From the NCBI RefSeq assembly GCF_022458865.1, contig NZ_JAJNMU010000004.1:248001-312000 (forward strand): a stretch of 64,000 nucleotides of DNA. Direction: 5' to 3'. Below are positions 18,358-26,016 of the stretch, in pieces. Each line of letters starts with the position of its first letter. Within the stretch, counting starts at the first letter, position 1. Made by a program: the position numbers and the translations under genes. The notes under the pieces are model-generated. The model saw nothing but the letters and a program-made list of their open reading frames with translations. It did no database searches and was not told where the DNA came from. Source of the stretch: Paenibacillus periandrae. GTDB taxonomy: Bacteria > Bacillota > Bacilli > Paenibacillales > NBRC-103111.

Positions 18358-18451
18358 AAAAAACCCTTTATCCATCAAACGGAAGCGGCGCGCCAAAACA
18401 AAGGCTCTTCCATTTGTTGCATAAAGGGTATTCTCCTCGACTCGTACCCTT
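18358..18451 (-). promoter_or_regulatory. Attenuator leader upstream of the giant phosphodiesterase, copy 2
   Basis: Same architecture as the leader at 11531-11625. AAGGGTA (complement of 18445-18451) can pair with TACCCTT (complement of 18424-18430). The latter also forms the 5' arm of a long terminator hairpin (18358-18430) that ends in AAAGGGT and a T run. The antiterminator loop CGAGTCGAGGAGAA differs from copy 1 mainly by C/T and A/G changes. The GGCGCGCCG motif and an inner GCC/GGC stem in the terminator loop are kept. The conserved block extends upstream through the promoter, about 190 bp in all. Confidence 0.65.
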
Positions 18452-18479
18452 ACCTATTCGGTTGTTTGCTACACTACCT

Positions 18480-18533
18480 ACTTTATCAGCCGTTTGTTAT
18501 CAGAATATCAAACACAAGTGAAGAATTTGTAAA
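18480..18533 (-). promoter_or_regulatory. PhoP-type promoter of the giant phosphodiesterase gene
   Basis: Four minus-strand hexamers at an exact 11-bp period: TTTACA (18528-18533), TTCACT (18517-18522), TTGATA (18506-18511) and ATAACA (18495-18500). After 9 bp comes TAAAGT (18480-18485) as the -10. Spacing is identical to the HAD phosphatase promoter and to that of the ugpB-like operon. The predicted leader is about 205 nt long. With the attenuator it accounts for the 324-bp gap before the next gene. Confidence 0.7.
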
Positions 18534-18590
18534 CCAGTGAATCCGATCGTTCCTCGACCGATTCTGATGCTTATAGGTCGTCAGTATCGA

Positions 18591-19448
18591 TTATCCTTTG
18601 ACAGATCCTTCAGTCAATCCGGAAATCAGCTGCTTTTGAAAAACGAGCACGACAATAAGCAGCGGTAAGACGCTAATAACCGAAGCAGCCATGATCAAGT
18701 GATACGGTGTATAATTGCTGTCTTCAAGTGCTTTGATCGCTACGGCAAGTGTTAAGTTCTCTTTGGACCTTAAAATGACAACGGGCCACAAAAAATTGTT
18801 CCACTGCTTAACGAACAAAATAATGCCCAAAGCTGCAAAAGCCGACTTCAAATTGGGCAGCACTACTTTTCGGAACAGTGTAAATTCCGAGCATCCATCA
18901 ATCCGTGCCGCTTCCAGCATCTCATCTGGCAGCGACCGACAGTATTGTCTCATAAAGAAAATACCAAAGGCATTGGCAAGGTCTGGAAGGATAACCCCCC
19001 AAATATTATCAATTAAATGAAGCTGCTTATAGATGACAAACAGCGGTACCATTGTCGCTTCGTGAGGAATCATTAACGAAGCTAATACAAATATGAATAA
19101 AACTTGTTTTCCGCGGAATTCGTATTTGGCAAAGGCATAACCGCCCAAGCTGCATAGAAACAGTGTTACAACAGTAAAGGTTGTGGATAGTAAAACACTG
19201 TTCCAAGTAATAATACCAAAGCTTCTTTTCAAAAACAGTTCCCCGAAATTTCCCCAATGCAAGGTTTCAGGAATCCATATGGGAGGGTTGACGAATATTT
19301 CACTTACCGCTTTTAATGAAGAGCTTAGCAGCCAAAAAAACGGAAATAACATAATGGCGGAAATAACAGTCATGACAATAAACATAAGGATAGTGTTTAA
19401 TTCATTTTTGCGATTCCAGTTGTAACTCTGTTTAGCAGAGGTCTGCAT
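18591..19448 (-). CDS. ABC transporter permease, AraQ/MalG-like
   Basis: A 285-residue carbohydrate ABC permease with six predicted membrane segments and the EAA loop EAARIDGCSEFTLFRKVVLPNLKS near 185-210. The start at 19448 is chosen because AAGGGGGGAG lies 5 nt in front of it. It is the third gene of a cassette: binding protein, permease, permease. There is no ATPase gene, so a shared MsmX-type ATPase is expected. The YesM/YesN pair upstream is likely to control the cassette. The sugar is unknown. Confidence 0.87.
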   Translation of the reverse strand: MQTSAKQSYNWNRKNELNTILMFIVMTVISAIMLFPFFWLLSSSLKAVSEIFVNPPIWIPETLHWGNFGELFLKRSFGIITWNSVLLSTTFTVVTLFLCSLGGYAFAKYEFRGKQVLFIFVLASLMIPHEATMVPLFVIYKQLHLIDNIWGVILPDLANAFGIFFMRQYCRSLPDEMLEAARIDGCSEFTLFRKVVLPNLKSAFAALGIILFVKQWNNFLWPVVILRSKENLTLAVAIKALEDSNYTPYHLIMAASVISVLPLLIVVLVFQKQLISGLTEGSVKG

Positions 19449-19461
19449 GCCTTCTCCCCCC

Positions 19462-20349
19462 TTATCCATTTTTATCATCAAACAGGCGTAATTGAACTAA
19501 CGAGACCAACATCATGAGAATAAAAAAGCATACGGCGATCGAAGAAGCATAACCAAAGTTAAAGTTTTGAAAGCTCTCGTTATACAGCATCAAAACAGGA
19601 GTTAACGTAGAGTTTAAAGGGCCTCCCTTGGTTAAGATGAAGGGTTCGGTAAACAATGAAAATGTCCCAATCGTGGACAAAATCGTACAAAATAGTAATA
19701 TCTTTTTCACCAGAGGGATCGTAATCAGAAAGAAACTTTGGGTTTTGGTGGCGCCATCGACATATGCGGCCTCATACAAATCTTTGGGAATGCTTTGCAG
19801 TCCTGTCATAAGCAACAGCATATTGTAGCCGAGCCACCGATACAATACCATCATCGCCACAGTAAACCGAGCCCAGCCCGGTGATTCCAGCCACGGAATA
19901 CGGTTATCCAACCATCCCAAATTCATAAGCAGGGAATTCAAAAGTCCATCCTGCGTGTTGAATATCAAAACAAATACGAATGATACGGCAACAACAGATA
20001 CAAAGTTCGGGACGAACAACGCCATACGGAAAAAGCCTTTGCCGACCATCCAGTTCGCATTAAGCAGGTTGGCAAAAATAAGCGCCAGAAAAAGCATGAT
20101 AGGCACATAAATCACATAGATCACAGCGCTGTTCCATAAAGACAACCAGAATTGGTTATCATGCATTAAAGTCGTATAATTTTGTAATCCGATAAACGAC
20201 TTTACTTTAGAACCGTTCCAATCCGTGAGGCTTATATAAAATGAATAAATAATAGGATATAAAGAGAACAGGATAAACAACAAAAAGTATGGCGATATGT
20301 AAAAATAAGGAGCGAGTCGAAACTGCCATTTCCAGCTTGTGGTTCTCAT
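19462..20349 (-). CDS. ABC transporter permease, UgpA/MalF-like
   Basis: A 295-residue permease with six membrane segments and the EAA loop EAAYVDGATKTQSFFLITIPLVKK near 195-220. It is partner to the AraQ-like permease 13 bp downstream. The ribosome site is in GGAGGAAAGCT just before the ATG. Two palindromic tandem repeats (20363-20436) and a terminator-like hairpin lie between it and the binding-protein gene, an arrangement that would lower permease expression relative to the binding protein. Confidence 0.87.
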   Translation of the reverse strand: MRTTSWKWQFRLAPYFYISPYFLLFILFSLYPIIYSFYISLTDWNGSKVKSFIGLQNYTTLMHDNQFWLSLWNSAVIYVIYVPIMLFLALIFANLLNANWMVGKGFFRMALFVPNFVSVVAVSFVFVLIFNTQDGLLNSLLMNLGWLDNRIPWLESPGWARFTVAMMVLYRWLGYNMLLLMTGLQSIPKDLYEAAYVDGATKTQSFFLITIPLVKKILLFCTILSTIGTFSLFTEPFILTKGGPLNSTLTPVLMLYNESFQNFNFGYASSIAVCFFILMMLVSLVQLRLFDDKNG

Positions 20350-20362
20350 AGCTTTCCTCCTA

Positions 20363-20436
20363 TGAGTTTCGCTTTAGCGAAACTGACTTCGTAAGCATTT
20401 GCTGAGTTTTGCTTTAGCGAAACTGACTTCGTAAGC
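20363..20436. repeat. Two-copy palindromic tandem repeat
   Basis: Two 34-bp copies with a 40-bp period (20363-20396 and 20403-20436) differ at only two or three positions. Each contains a self-complementary core: GTTTCGCTTTAGCGAAAC in copy 1 (perfect) and GTTTTGCTTTAGCGAAAC in copy 2 (one mismatch), followed by TGACTTCGTAAGC. They lie only 14 bp upstream of the permease start. They could be a dispersed Paenibacillus repeat or a pair of RNA hairpins affecting translation or mRNA processing. Confidence 0.75.
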
Positions 20437-20440
20437 TTAG

Positions 20441-20469
20441 CAAAAAAACAAAGGGGGCATCATCCCCAT
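20441..20469 (-). terminator. Leaky terminator between binding-protein and permease genes
   Basis: On the minus strand GGGGATGATGCCCC forms a small hairpin followed by CTTTGTTTTTTTG. It comes about 85 bp after the binding-protein stop codon and before the permease gene. It probably lets only part of the transcripts through, a common way of making more binding protein than membrane components. Confidence 0.55.
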
Positions 20470-20553
20470 TGAACTCATGCTGATTCACATTCGCTCGAAT
20501 GAACATGACACTCCCTCAGTTATTCCTGTCGAGATTGAATAGGTATTTTGTGC

Positions 20554-21900
20554 TTACTTTCTTTTCGTCTTTTGCCTAAGCTCGTCAGCCATGCTTTTTA
20601 AAGCTTTGTCCGAAGGCGTATTATTTAAAAAAATTTGCGCCCATACGTCCGTCATCATTTTATTGGCTAATGGAAAGTCGGAAGTGTAAGCAAGCGGGAA
20701 AGTCTGTTTTAACGACTCGGCATACATTTTCAGGACCGGCTGGTTGTTGAAGTATGCAGATGGCGCGTCCATATCCGGACTGCTATATACCGTGTTCAAT
20801 GCCGGGAACAATCCTGCTTTTGTCATCATTTTCGCTTGAGAACTGTCCTTACCCAACATAAATTCAATGAATTTCCATGCTTCCTCAGGATTCTTGGAAT
20901 TTTTATTGATAGCCATGTTAGAGCCGCCTTGGTTGGCACTGACATATTTATCATCCTTGGACCATTTTGGCATCATGGCAACCGACCATTTCCCCTTATC
21001 TCCAGGGGCATACTGCTGTTCGATGGTCGCGTCATGCCAGGAGCCTCCTACAACGGTAGCGAATTTACCCTCTTTGATAGCATTACCCCAAGGATCGGTA
21101 TTAGCACGGGCATCAAATACGAGTCCTTCCTTTTGCATCTTGACCAGAAAATCAGCTACTTCTTTCACCTGAGGCGAATCGACGGATACGTTACCCTGCT
21201 TATCGAAGTACCACAAGCCGCGCTGCCACATCATGGACTCGAATACACGGTTGCTCGAATTTGTTTTTGAGTCTCCATACATCAGAACGCCGGTTTTTTC
21301 TTTAATTAGTTTCGCTGCTTCATAGTAATCGTTCCAAGTCTGGATTTTTTGTGAAACTTCCTTCGGATCGGTAGGAAGACCGGCTTTTGCAAACACATCA
21401 TTTCTATAAAACATCACAACGGGACCGCTGTCCCATGGCATCGCGTAGATTTTATTATCCTTTGTGGCGTCTTCCCATTTGTACGCATTCATTTTGTCTT
21501 TATAGGGCTGGACACGAGAAGTAATATCCAGTAAGGAATCAATTTGCACCATTTGGGAAAGATTGGTAGACTCCAATGAGACAATATCCGGCACTGCATC
21601 TCCCGTATTGGAAGCGATCAAATACTTTTGATACAAGTCTGTCGATTTCATCAATTGAAATTCAATCTCGATATTCGGGTATTGCTTCTTAAATTCTTCC
21701 ATGTTCAAATCTACACCCGTTTTTGCCGATTCCCAAATCCAAACGACCAGCTTCGTCTTTTTACCGGCATCTGCAGGCTTGACGGCTTCTCCGGGCTTTG
21801 CCGATTCTGCAGGTTTGCTGCTTGGATTGGAACATGCACTGGCCATGATAGAGAAAAACATGCAGAGGACCAGTAATAGCGACCAACTTTTCTTTTTCAT
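20554..21900 (-). CDS. Sugar-binding lipoprotein of an ABC transporter
   Basis: A 448-residue extracellular solute-binding family 1 protein. The signal peptide ends in a lipobox (MASAC), so the mature protein is tethered to the membrane by a diacylglyceryl cysteine. Typical family stretches are PDIVSLES, AMPWDSGPVVMFYRNDVFAKAGLPTDP and ANQGGSNMAINKNSKNPEEAWKFIEFM. It delivers a sugar or oligosaccharide to the two permeases downstream. A near-consensus catabolite-repression site lies 46 bp upstream of the ATG, consistent with carbohydrate regulation. The YesM/YesN genes end 155 bp upstream. The ligand cannot be named. Confidence 0.88.
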   Translation of the reverse strand: MKKKSWSLLLVLCMFFSIMASACSNPSSKPAESAKPGEAVKPADAGKKTKLVVWIWESAKTGVDLNMEEFKKQYPNIEIEFQLMKSTDLYQKYLIASNTGDAVPDIVSLESTNLSQMVQIDSLLDITSRVQPYKDKMNAYKWEDATKDNKIYAMPWDSGPVVMFYRNDVFAKAGLPTDPKEVSQKIQTWNDYYEAAKLIKEKTGVLMYGDSKTNSSNRVFESMMWQRGLWYFDKQGNVSVDSPQVKEVADFLVKMQKEGLVFDARANTDPWGNAIKEGKFATVVGGSWHDATIEQQYAPGDKGKWSVAMMPKWSKDDKYVSANQGGSNMAINKNSKNPEEAWKFIEFMLGKDSSQAKMMTKAGLFPALNTVYSSPDMDAPSAYFNNQPVLKMYAESLKQTFPLAYTSDFPLANKMMTDVWAQIFLNNTPSDKALKSMADELRQKTKRK

Positions 21901-21943
21901 TGTTCAATACCCTCCTTATTTTGTTCTTCTTTATCTTAGTTTT

Positions 21944-21961
21944 TTTGAAAGTGCTTTCAAA
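21944..21961. promoter_or_regulatory. Candidate CcpA cre site before the binding-protein gene
   Basis: TTTGAAAGTGCTTTCAAA has perfect 8-bp arms around a central TG. Its core TGAAAGTGCTTTCA differs at one central base from the optimal cre TGAAAGCGCTTTCA. It lies between the YesN terminator and the binding-protein ribosome site, so CcpA bound here would block initiation or elongation. Confidence 0.65.
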
Positions 21962-22001
21962 CTGACATTCGTTTGATAATAGTGTACTATTTTTGAAAAA
22001 T

Positions 22002-22027
22002 AAAAAAACACTCCTGACGTTCAGGAG
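22002..22027 (-). terminator. Terminator of the yesM/yesN pair
   Basis: CTCCTGA (22011-22017) pairs with TCAGGAG (22021-22027) around a 3-nt loop. On the minus strand it runs into TGTTTTTTTA. It separates the two-component genes from the transporter cassette. Confidence 0.8.
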
Positions 22028-22055
22028 GTTGTCGTAATCTTGTTCCATCATTTCG

Positions 22056-23258
22056 TTATTTTGTTTGATGTCGGTATAGACTGGGGGTTTGAGCCACACA
22101 TTTTTTAAACCATTTGGAAAAATATTTGACGTCCTGAATGCCCACCTGCTCGGCTACTTCATCCGTTCGAAGGTCGGTCAGACGCAGCAAATCCTTGGCC
22201 CGTTTCAATTTACGATCAGAAATAAAAGTGATCAAGCTGCAGCCAACCTCTTCTTTGAATATCGTGCTAAAATAGCTTCTGCTAACGCCTATTCGGTTAG
22301 CCAAATCGGCAGCCCGTATATCCAGATGCAAATGCTGATCGATAAAATCAATTGCCCTAAGCACATCATCCTTATGAATCCCGCTGCGCAATTCGATTTG
22401 CAGCTCGATTTGCCGAAGTCGGTGCATCTTTTCTGTGGCCTTCATCCAGCCCGAAGCATCTTGTATAGCTCCCTCGCTTCTCCAATGCAGCCAAGGCTTG
22501 TTCAATTTCATGGCGAGCAATTCAGTTTTACATGCATGCATAAGATCCGAGCCGCAACATAAAAACAAAGAGTCCTGTCCATTATTCAGAAAAAGGATTC
22601 CCTCAGCGCACACAAGTGGAAAGGTTTGACTTACTTCCTCCAGTAAATCCAAACCCTTCTCGCCCGTATCACCAGCTTTGTTCATAAACAGATGGAATAA
22701 ATGACTCCCGGAAACCATCCATTTCCAATCAGTGTCCAAATACTGCTTCAATTGAGCAGCGGCCGATTGTTTCTTTTCCATAAGCCATGTTTGCAGAAGG
22801 TTATCTGTGCGATCTTGATCTTTTGGCGTCGTGACGGAGGCTTTCTCCGGTTTGTGAAGAAGTAATTCCTGGCGTATTTTTGCCAAGCTGTCGTCCATTT
22901 GTGCATCATCAAAGTTAGTTTTTACAATGTAATCGGATATACCGAGCTGAATCCCTTGCTTGGCAAAGCTAAAATCGCGGTGACAGCTTAAAAATAATAT
23001 CTTAGTCTCCGGATAATCCCCCAAGATTCGCTTGGCCAACTCGATTCCGTCCATTTCCGGCATCACAATATCGGTAATGACGATGTGCGGCCGATGCTTC
23101 AGGAACGATTCCCAACCGAGTAAACCGTTCGCAGAGTCCGCAACGACCTTCATTTGATGTTTTTCCCAATCAACGGTCATTCGCAGACCTTGTCTGACCA
23201 ACTGTTCATCATCAACAATCATCACTTTTAAAACAGTATCTACAGTAATTTCGGCCAT
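22056..23258 (-). CDS. Response regulator, YesN type (receiver plus AraC HTH)
   Basis: 400 residues. The N-terminal receiver domain has the acidic pair near 16-17 (VDDEQ) and the phospho-acceptor aspartate in VITDIVMPEMDG near residue 62. A divergent middle region follows, then an AraC-type double helix-turn-helix at about 300-395 (RAADLANRIGVSRSYFSTIFKEEVG and TDEVAEQVGIQDVKYFSKWFKK). It overlaps the 3' end of the YesM-type kinase gene by 19 bp, so the two are co-translated. The likely target is the sugar ABC cassette immediately downstream. Confidence 0.92.
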   Translation of the reverse strand: MAEITVDTVLKVMIVDDEQLVRQGLRMTVDWEKHQMKVVADSANGLLGWESFLKHRPHIVITDIVMPEMDGIELAKRILGDYPETKILFLSCHRDFSFAKQGIQLGISDYIVKTNFDDAQMDDSLAKIRQELLLHKPEKASVTTPKDQDRTDNLLQTWLMEKKQSAAAQLKQYLDTDWKWMVSGSHLFHLFMNKAGDTGEKGLDLLEEVSQTFPLVCAEGILFLNNGQDSLFLCCGSDLMHACKTELLAMKLNKPWLHWRSEGAIQDASGWMKATEKMHRLRQIELQIELRSGIHKDDVLRAIDFIDQHLHLDIRAADLANRIGVSRSYFSTIFKEEVGCSLITFISDRKLKRAKDLLRLTDLRTDEVAEQVGIQDVKYFSKWFKKCVAQTPSLYRHQTK

Positions 23259-24940
23259 ATGAACATCATCCTCGTTCCTTTCATTCTCTCTGATTCAATG
23301 TTCATCCTGTACTGCAAGTCAAAATGCAGCTTAAATCGTTCGTCGACATTCCGTAAACCCAGCCCGCCCTGCTTATCAGGAATTTTGTGGCCGCTTCGGA
23401 TATATTCCAGATGCTGCGGCTTGATACCCAAACCATCATCGATAAGCTCCATGCAAATGTTTTGCCGTAAGGAAGAAATCGTAAGCTTCAATTGACCCCT
23501 ACCATCGGTAAAAGCGTGAAAAAAGATGTTCTCTAACAAGGGTTGAAGCACCATGCGTGGTATAAGACAATTCTCCAGCTCGGGCTCCACATGCAATACA
23601 ACATTGAATACATCTCCGTATCTGTACTTTTGAATTTCCAGAAAATGCTGTGTCACTTCAAGCTCCGTCTTAAGCGGTACAAGCGATTGCTTAAAATTAA
23701 AGCTGGCCTCCAGCACGGCGACTAAATGCACAAGCATTTTTTGTATATCCGGCTGGTGGGCTAATCTTGCCTTCCACTGAATGCTGTTTAATGTATTGAA
23801 TAGCAGATGAGGATTAATTTGATAATGGAGAGCTCTCAGCTCAGCTTCGCTTTTGAGCTTTTCTTTAAGGCTGATTTCATGTACCGACTGTTTGATTTGC
23901 TCCGTCATCCTGTTGAAGGCATCGCCCAGATAGCCCAGCTCATCTGATGTTGTAATTCTCGTCTGAACGGAAAGATCACCTTGACCGAATCTCTTGATCG
24001 ATTTAGCTAATTCTTTAATGGGCCTCGTAAACCGCGAAGAAAAAATACCTGCCATAATAACCACCAAGACAAGGGCTAATAAAGAAACAAACAGTGAATA
24101 TTTTAAAATAACACTGGAGGATTCATAAAATTGCTTATAAGGCAATCTGGCCTCAATAATCCACCCATTCGTATCTAACCGATCCGACCATATAATATCA
24201 TTATCAGCAAAAGAATAATCAGCTGAGGTTTGCAGCAACACCCCTCTGTTTTGATCAAGAATTTGCAGATGCGCTTTCAAATCATGTTCAAAGGTACGAA
24301 ATAAGCCTAATATTGAATCCGCTTTCATTTCAATTAAAATATGACTTCCTTCCGGCAATCTGAACTGTTTTTGTATAGGTACGACTAAACTTATCACATA
24401 ATTCACCGATGTGGACGAGTAATAATCCGGATGATGAATCATAATTTTATTGCGTATTATAGGACGCTCTGTAACGTTCTTCCATAAGTCGGAAAGCATA
24501 AGCTTCTGAGCATTAATCGTATCGTTCCCATAGACTTTTCCCGATTTGGTAACAATGTTTACGCTTATGATATCCGAATTTGTATAAGAGGCGAGCAGTC
24601 TTTTCAGATCTCTTTCATCTGTATATTGGCTGTAGGTCTGAAGATCCTCATCCTCGATTACAATAGGTGTGGCCGTCAAATAAGCTAATATATTCCCCGT
24701 GATATTTTCCATTTGTTTCAAGTTGGTATCCAGATGAAGCCTAAGCTGCTGCACCGCATATAGGCCGTAGTTTCCGAATTGAGAATTGACAACCTGGGAT
24801 GACTTATAATAAGAAAAGTAACCCAGTGTTATTAAAGGCAAAATAGCCACGATCAATAAAAAAATGATCAGTCTAGCTTGAACACTTTTGGACAATTGAA
24901 ACCGGTAGGGCAGCTTTTCAGAGGGAAATCGGTATTTCAT
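23240..24940 (-). CDS. Sensor histidine kinase, YesM type
   Basis: 566 residues: membrane helix at about 25-47, extracytoplasmic sensor region to about 280, second helix near 285-307, HAMP linker, His-kinase domain of the YesM class with HYQINPHLLFNTLNSIQW, and an ATPase domain with N (PLLENIFFHAF) and G boxes (DDGLGI, GGLGLRNVDERF). It phosphorylates the YesN-type regulator whose gene overlaps its end. The family senses carbohydrates, usually with the help of the adjacent ABC binding protein. The upstream 100 bp hold no recognisable promoter. Confidence 0.92.
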   Translation of the reverse strand: MKYRFPSEKLPYRFQLSKSVQARLIIFLLIVAILPLITLGYFSYYKSSQVVNSQFGNYGLYAVQQLRLHLDTNLKQMENITGNILAYLTATPIVIEDEDLQTYSQYTDERDLKRLLASYTNSDIISVNIVTKSGKVYGNDTINAQKLMLSDLWKNVTERPIIRNKIMIHHPDYYSSTSVNYVISLVVPIQKQFRLPEGSHILIEMKADSILGLFRTFEHDLKAHLQILDQNRGVLLQTSADYSFADNDIIWSDRLDTNGWIIEARLPYKQFYESSSVILKYSLFVSLLALVLVVIMAGIFSSRFTRPIKELAKSIKRFGQGDLSVQTRITTSDELGYLGDAFNRMTEQIKQSVHEISLKEKLKSEAELRALHYQINPHLLFNTLNSIQWKARLAHQPDIQKMLVHLVAVLEASFNFKQSLVPLKTELEVTQHFLEIQKYRYGDVFNVVLHVEPELENCLIPRMVLQPLLENIFFHAFTDGRGQLKLTISSLRQNICMELIDDGLGIKPQHLEYIRSGHKIPDKQGGLGLRNVDERFKLHFDLQYRMNIESERMKGTRMMFIWPKLL

Positions 24941-25038
24941 GCTTCACCTGCTTTGAGATGATAAATAGATATAATGTAGTATAACGATTTATGTTTGCTG
25001 ATTCCACCCTTAGTTTATTCCATAGCATACATTTTCTA

Positions 25039-25088
25039 AAAAATAGGGGTGGTTTCCCCCAAGCTAATTACTTAGGGAACACCACCAC
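25039..25088 (-). terminator. Terminator after the beta-galactosidase remnant
   Basis: GGTGGTGTTCCC and GGGGAAACCACC pair as an imperfect stem; on the minus strand it is followed by CCTATTTTTTAG. It lies just after the stop codon of the gene remnant and has outlived most of the gene it served. Confidence 0.7.
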
Positions 25089-25096
25089 GCCGTTGT

Positions 25097-25237
25097 TTAT
25101 TCATCCTCTTTAAAAATAGGCTTGATTTTAAGCTCAAATTTGAAATCCTTTTCATCCAACCGGTAAGGTACCAAAAGCTCAGGTCCGCAGGAATTGGAGC
25201 CTACTCCACCTATCTTATAATCGAGGTGAACAATCCT
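25097..25237 (-). pseudogene. C-terminal remnant of a GH2 beta-galactosidase
   Basis: Within this 141-bp stretch an open frame of 46 codons ends in TAA at 25097-25099. It encodes HLDYKIGGVGSNSCGPELL and then a 26-residue tail that includes PYRLDEKDF. As I recall, the GVGSNSCGPEL stretch is a hallmark of the last 60 residues of LacZ-type beta-galactosidases. An in-frame stop lies immediately upstream and there is no start codon, so only the 3' end of the gene is left. It sits in a 533-bp gap between the YesM gene and the peroxidase gene, and I recognise nothing else there. This suggests deletion of a lactose/galactoside gene once linked to the sugar transporter. Confidence 0.65.
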
Positions 25238-25419
25238 TTAAGATCTTCCCAGTAACGGGTCACATTAATCAAATGAATCGCTCCTAATGTCAATTAAGCT
25301 GCAAACAGAAGCAAGCTTCGGTTCATGCATGATCATTTTAAATGGATGCTGGGGGGATTGGAACCGACAGATGTTTGGAATAAGTGTATTTTTTAACAAA
25401 CATAGCTGCGTTCAAACAC

Positions 25420-25447
25420 AAAGAACCCTTTTTTTGTAAAAAGGGTC
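25420..25447 (-). terminator. Terminator of the glutathione peroxidase gene
   Basis: On the minus strand ACCCTTTTT and AAAAAAAGGGT pair with a tiny loop and lead into TCTTTGTG. It lies 27 bp after the peroxidase stop codon. Confidence 0.65.
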
Positions 25448-25473
25448 CCGGTCATTTCGTTTCTGTAAATGAA

Positions 25474-26013
25474 TTACAGCAGCGCTTCAATCTCAGAGGT
25501 CATGTCTGCAGGCGAAACCGTGGGTTCAAAGCGTTGGATCGGCTTGCCATCAGCATCAATAAGGAATTTGGTGAAATTCCATTTGATATCGTTGCCTTCA
25601 ATCGTACCCGCTTTAGTCAGCATATTGTGCATCATTTTACCGGTTCCGTCGTTCAGGTCAAAGCCTTCGAATGGCAGAGCTTCTGTCAAATAGCCGAATA
25701 ACGGATGCTGGTTGTCACCGAGCACCTCGATTTTGTAAAAGAGCGGAAAGGTAACACCATAGTTGATTTGACAGAAGGTATCGATCTCTTCATTCGAGCC
25801 AGGCTCTTGTCCGCCGAATTGATCGCAGGGAAAGCCAAGAATCACAAGTCCCCGATCACTGTAGCTTTCATGCAGCTTCTGCAGCTCGGTATATTGTGGT
25901 GTAAATCCGCATTTACTTGCTGTATTCACTACAAGCAGCACCTTGCCTTTATATTGATCCAAATGCACCTCTTGACCTCGAATGTTGGTAGCGGAAAACG
26001 AATGAACTCCCAT
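25474..26013 (-). CDS. bsaA: Glutathione peroxidase family thiol peroxidase
   Basis: 179 residues with the family signatures: VNTASKCGFTPQY carrying the peroxidatic cysteine (cysteine, not selenocysteine), FPCDQFGGQEPGSNEEI with a second cysteine and the catalytic glutamine, and WNFTKFLID. Firmicute members reduce hydroperoxides with thioredoxin or bacillithiol rather than glutathione. The gene begins 3 bp after the stop codon of an OhrR-like MarR regulator, so the two form an operon, and a terminator follows. Induction by organic hydroperoxides is therefore likely. Confidence 0.92.
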   Translation of the reverse strand: MGVHSFSATNIRGQEVHLDQYKGKVLLVVNTASKCGFTPQYTELQKLHESYSDRGLVILGFPCDQFGGQEPGSNEEIDTFCQINYGVTFPLFYKIEVLGDNQHPLFGYLTEALPFEGFDLNDGTGKMMHNMLTKAGTIEGNDIKWNFTKFLIDADGKPIQRFEPTVSPADMTSEIEALL

Positions 26014-26016
26014 AGT

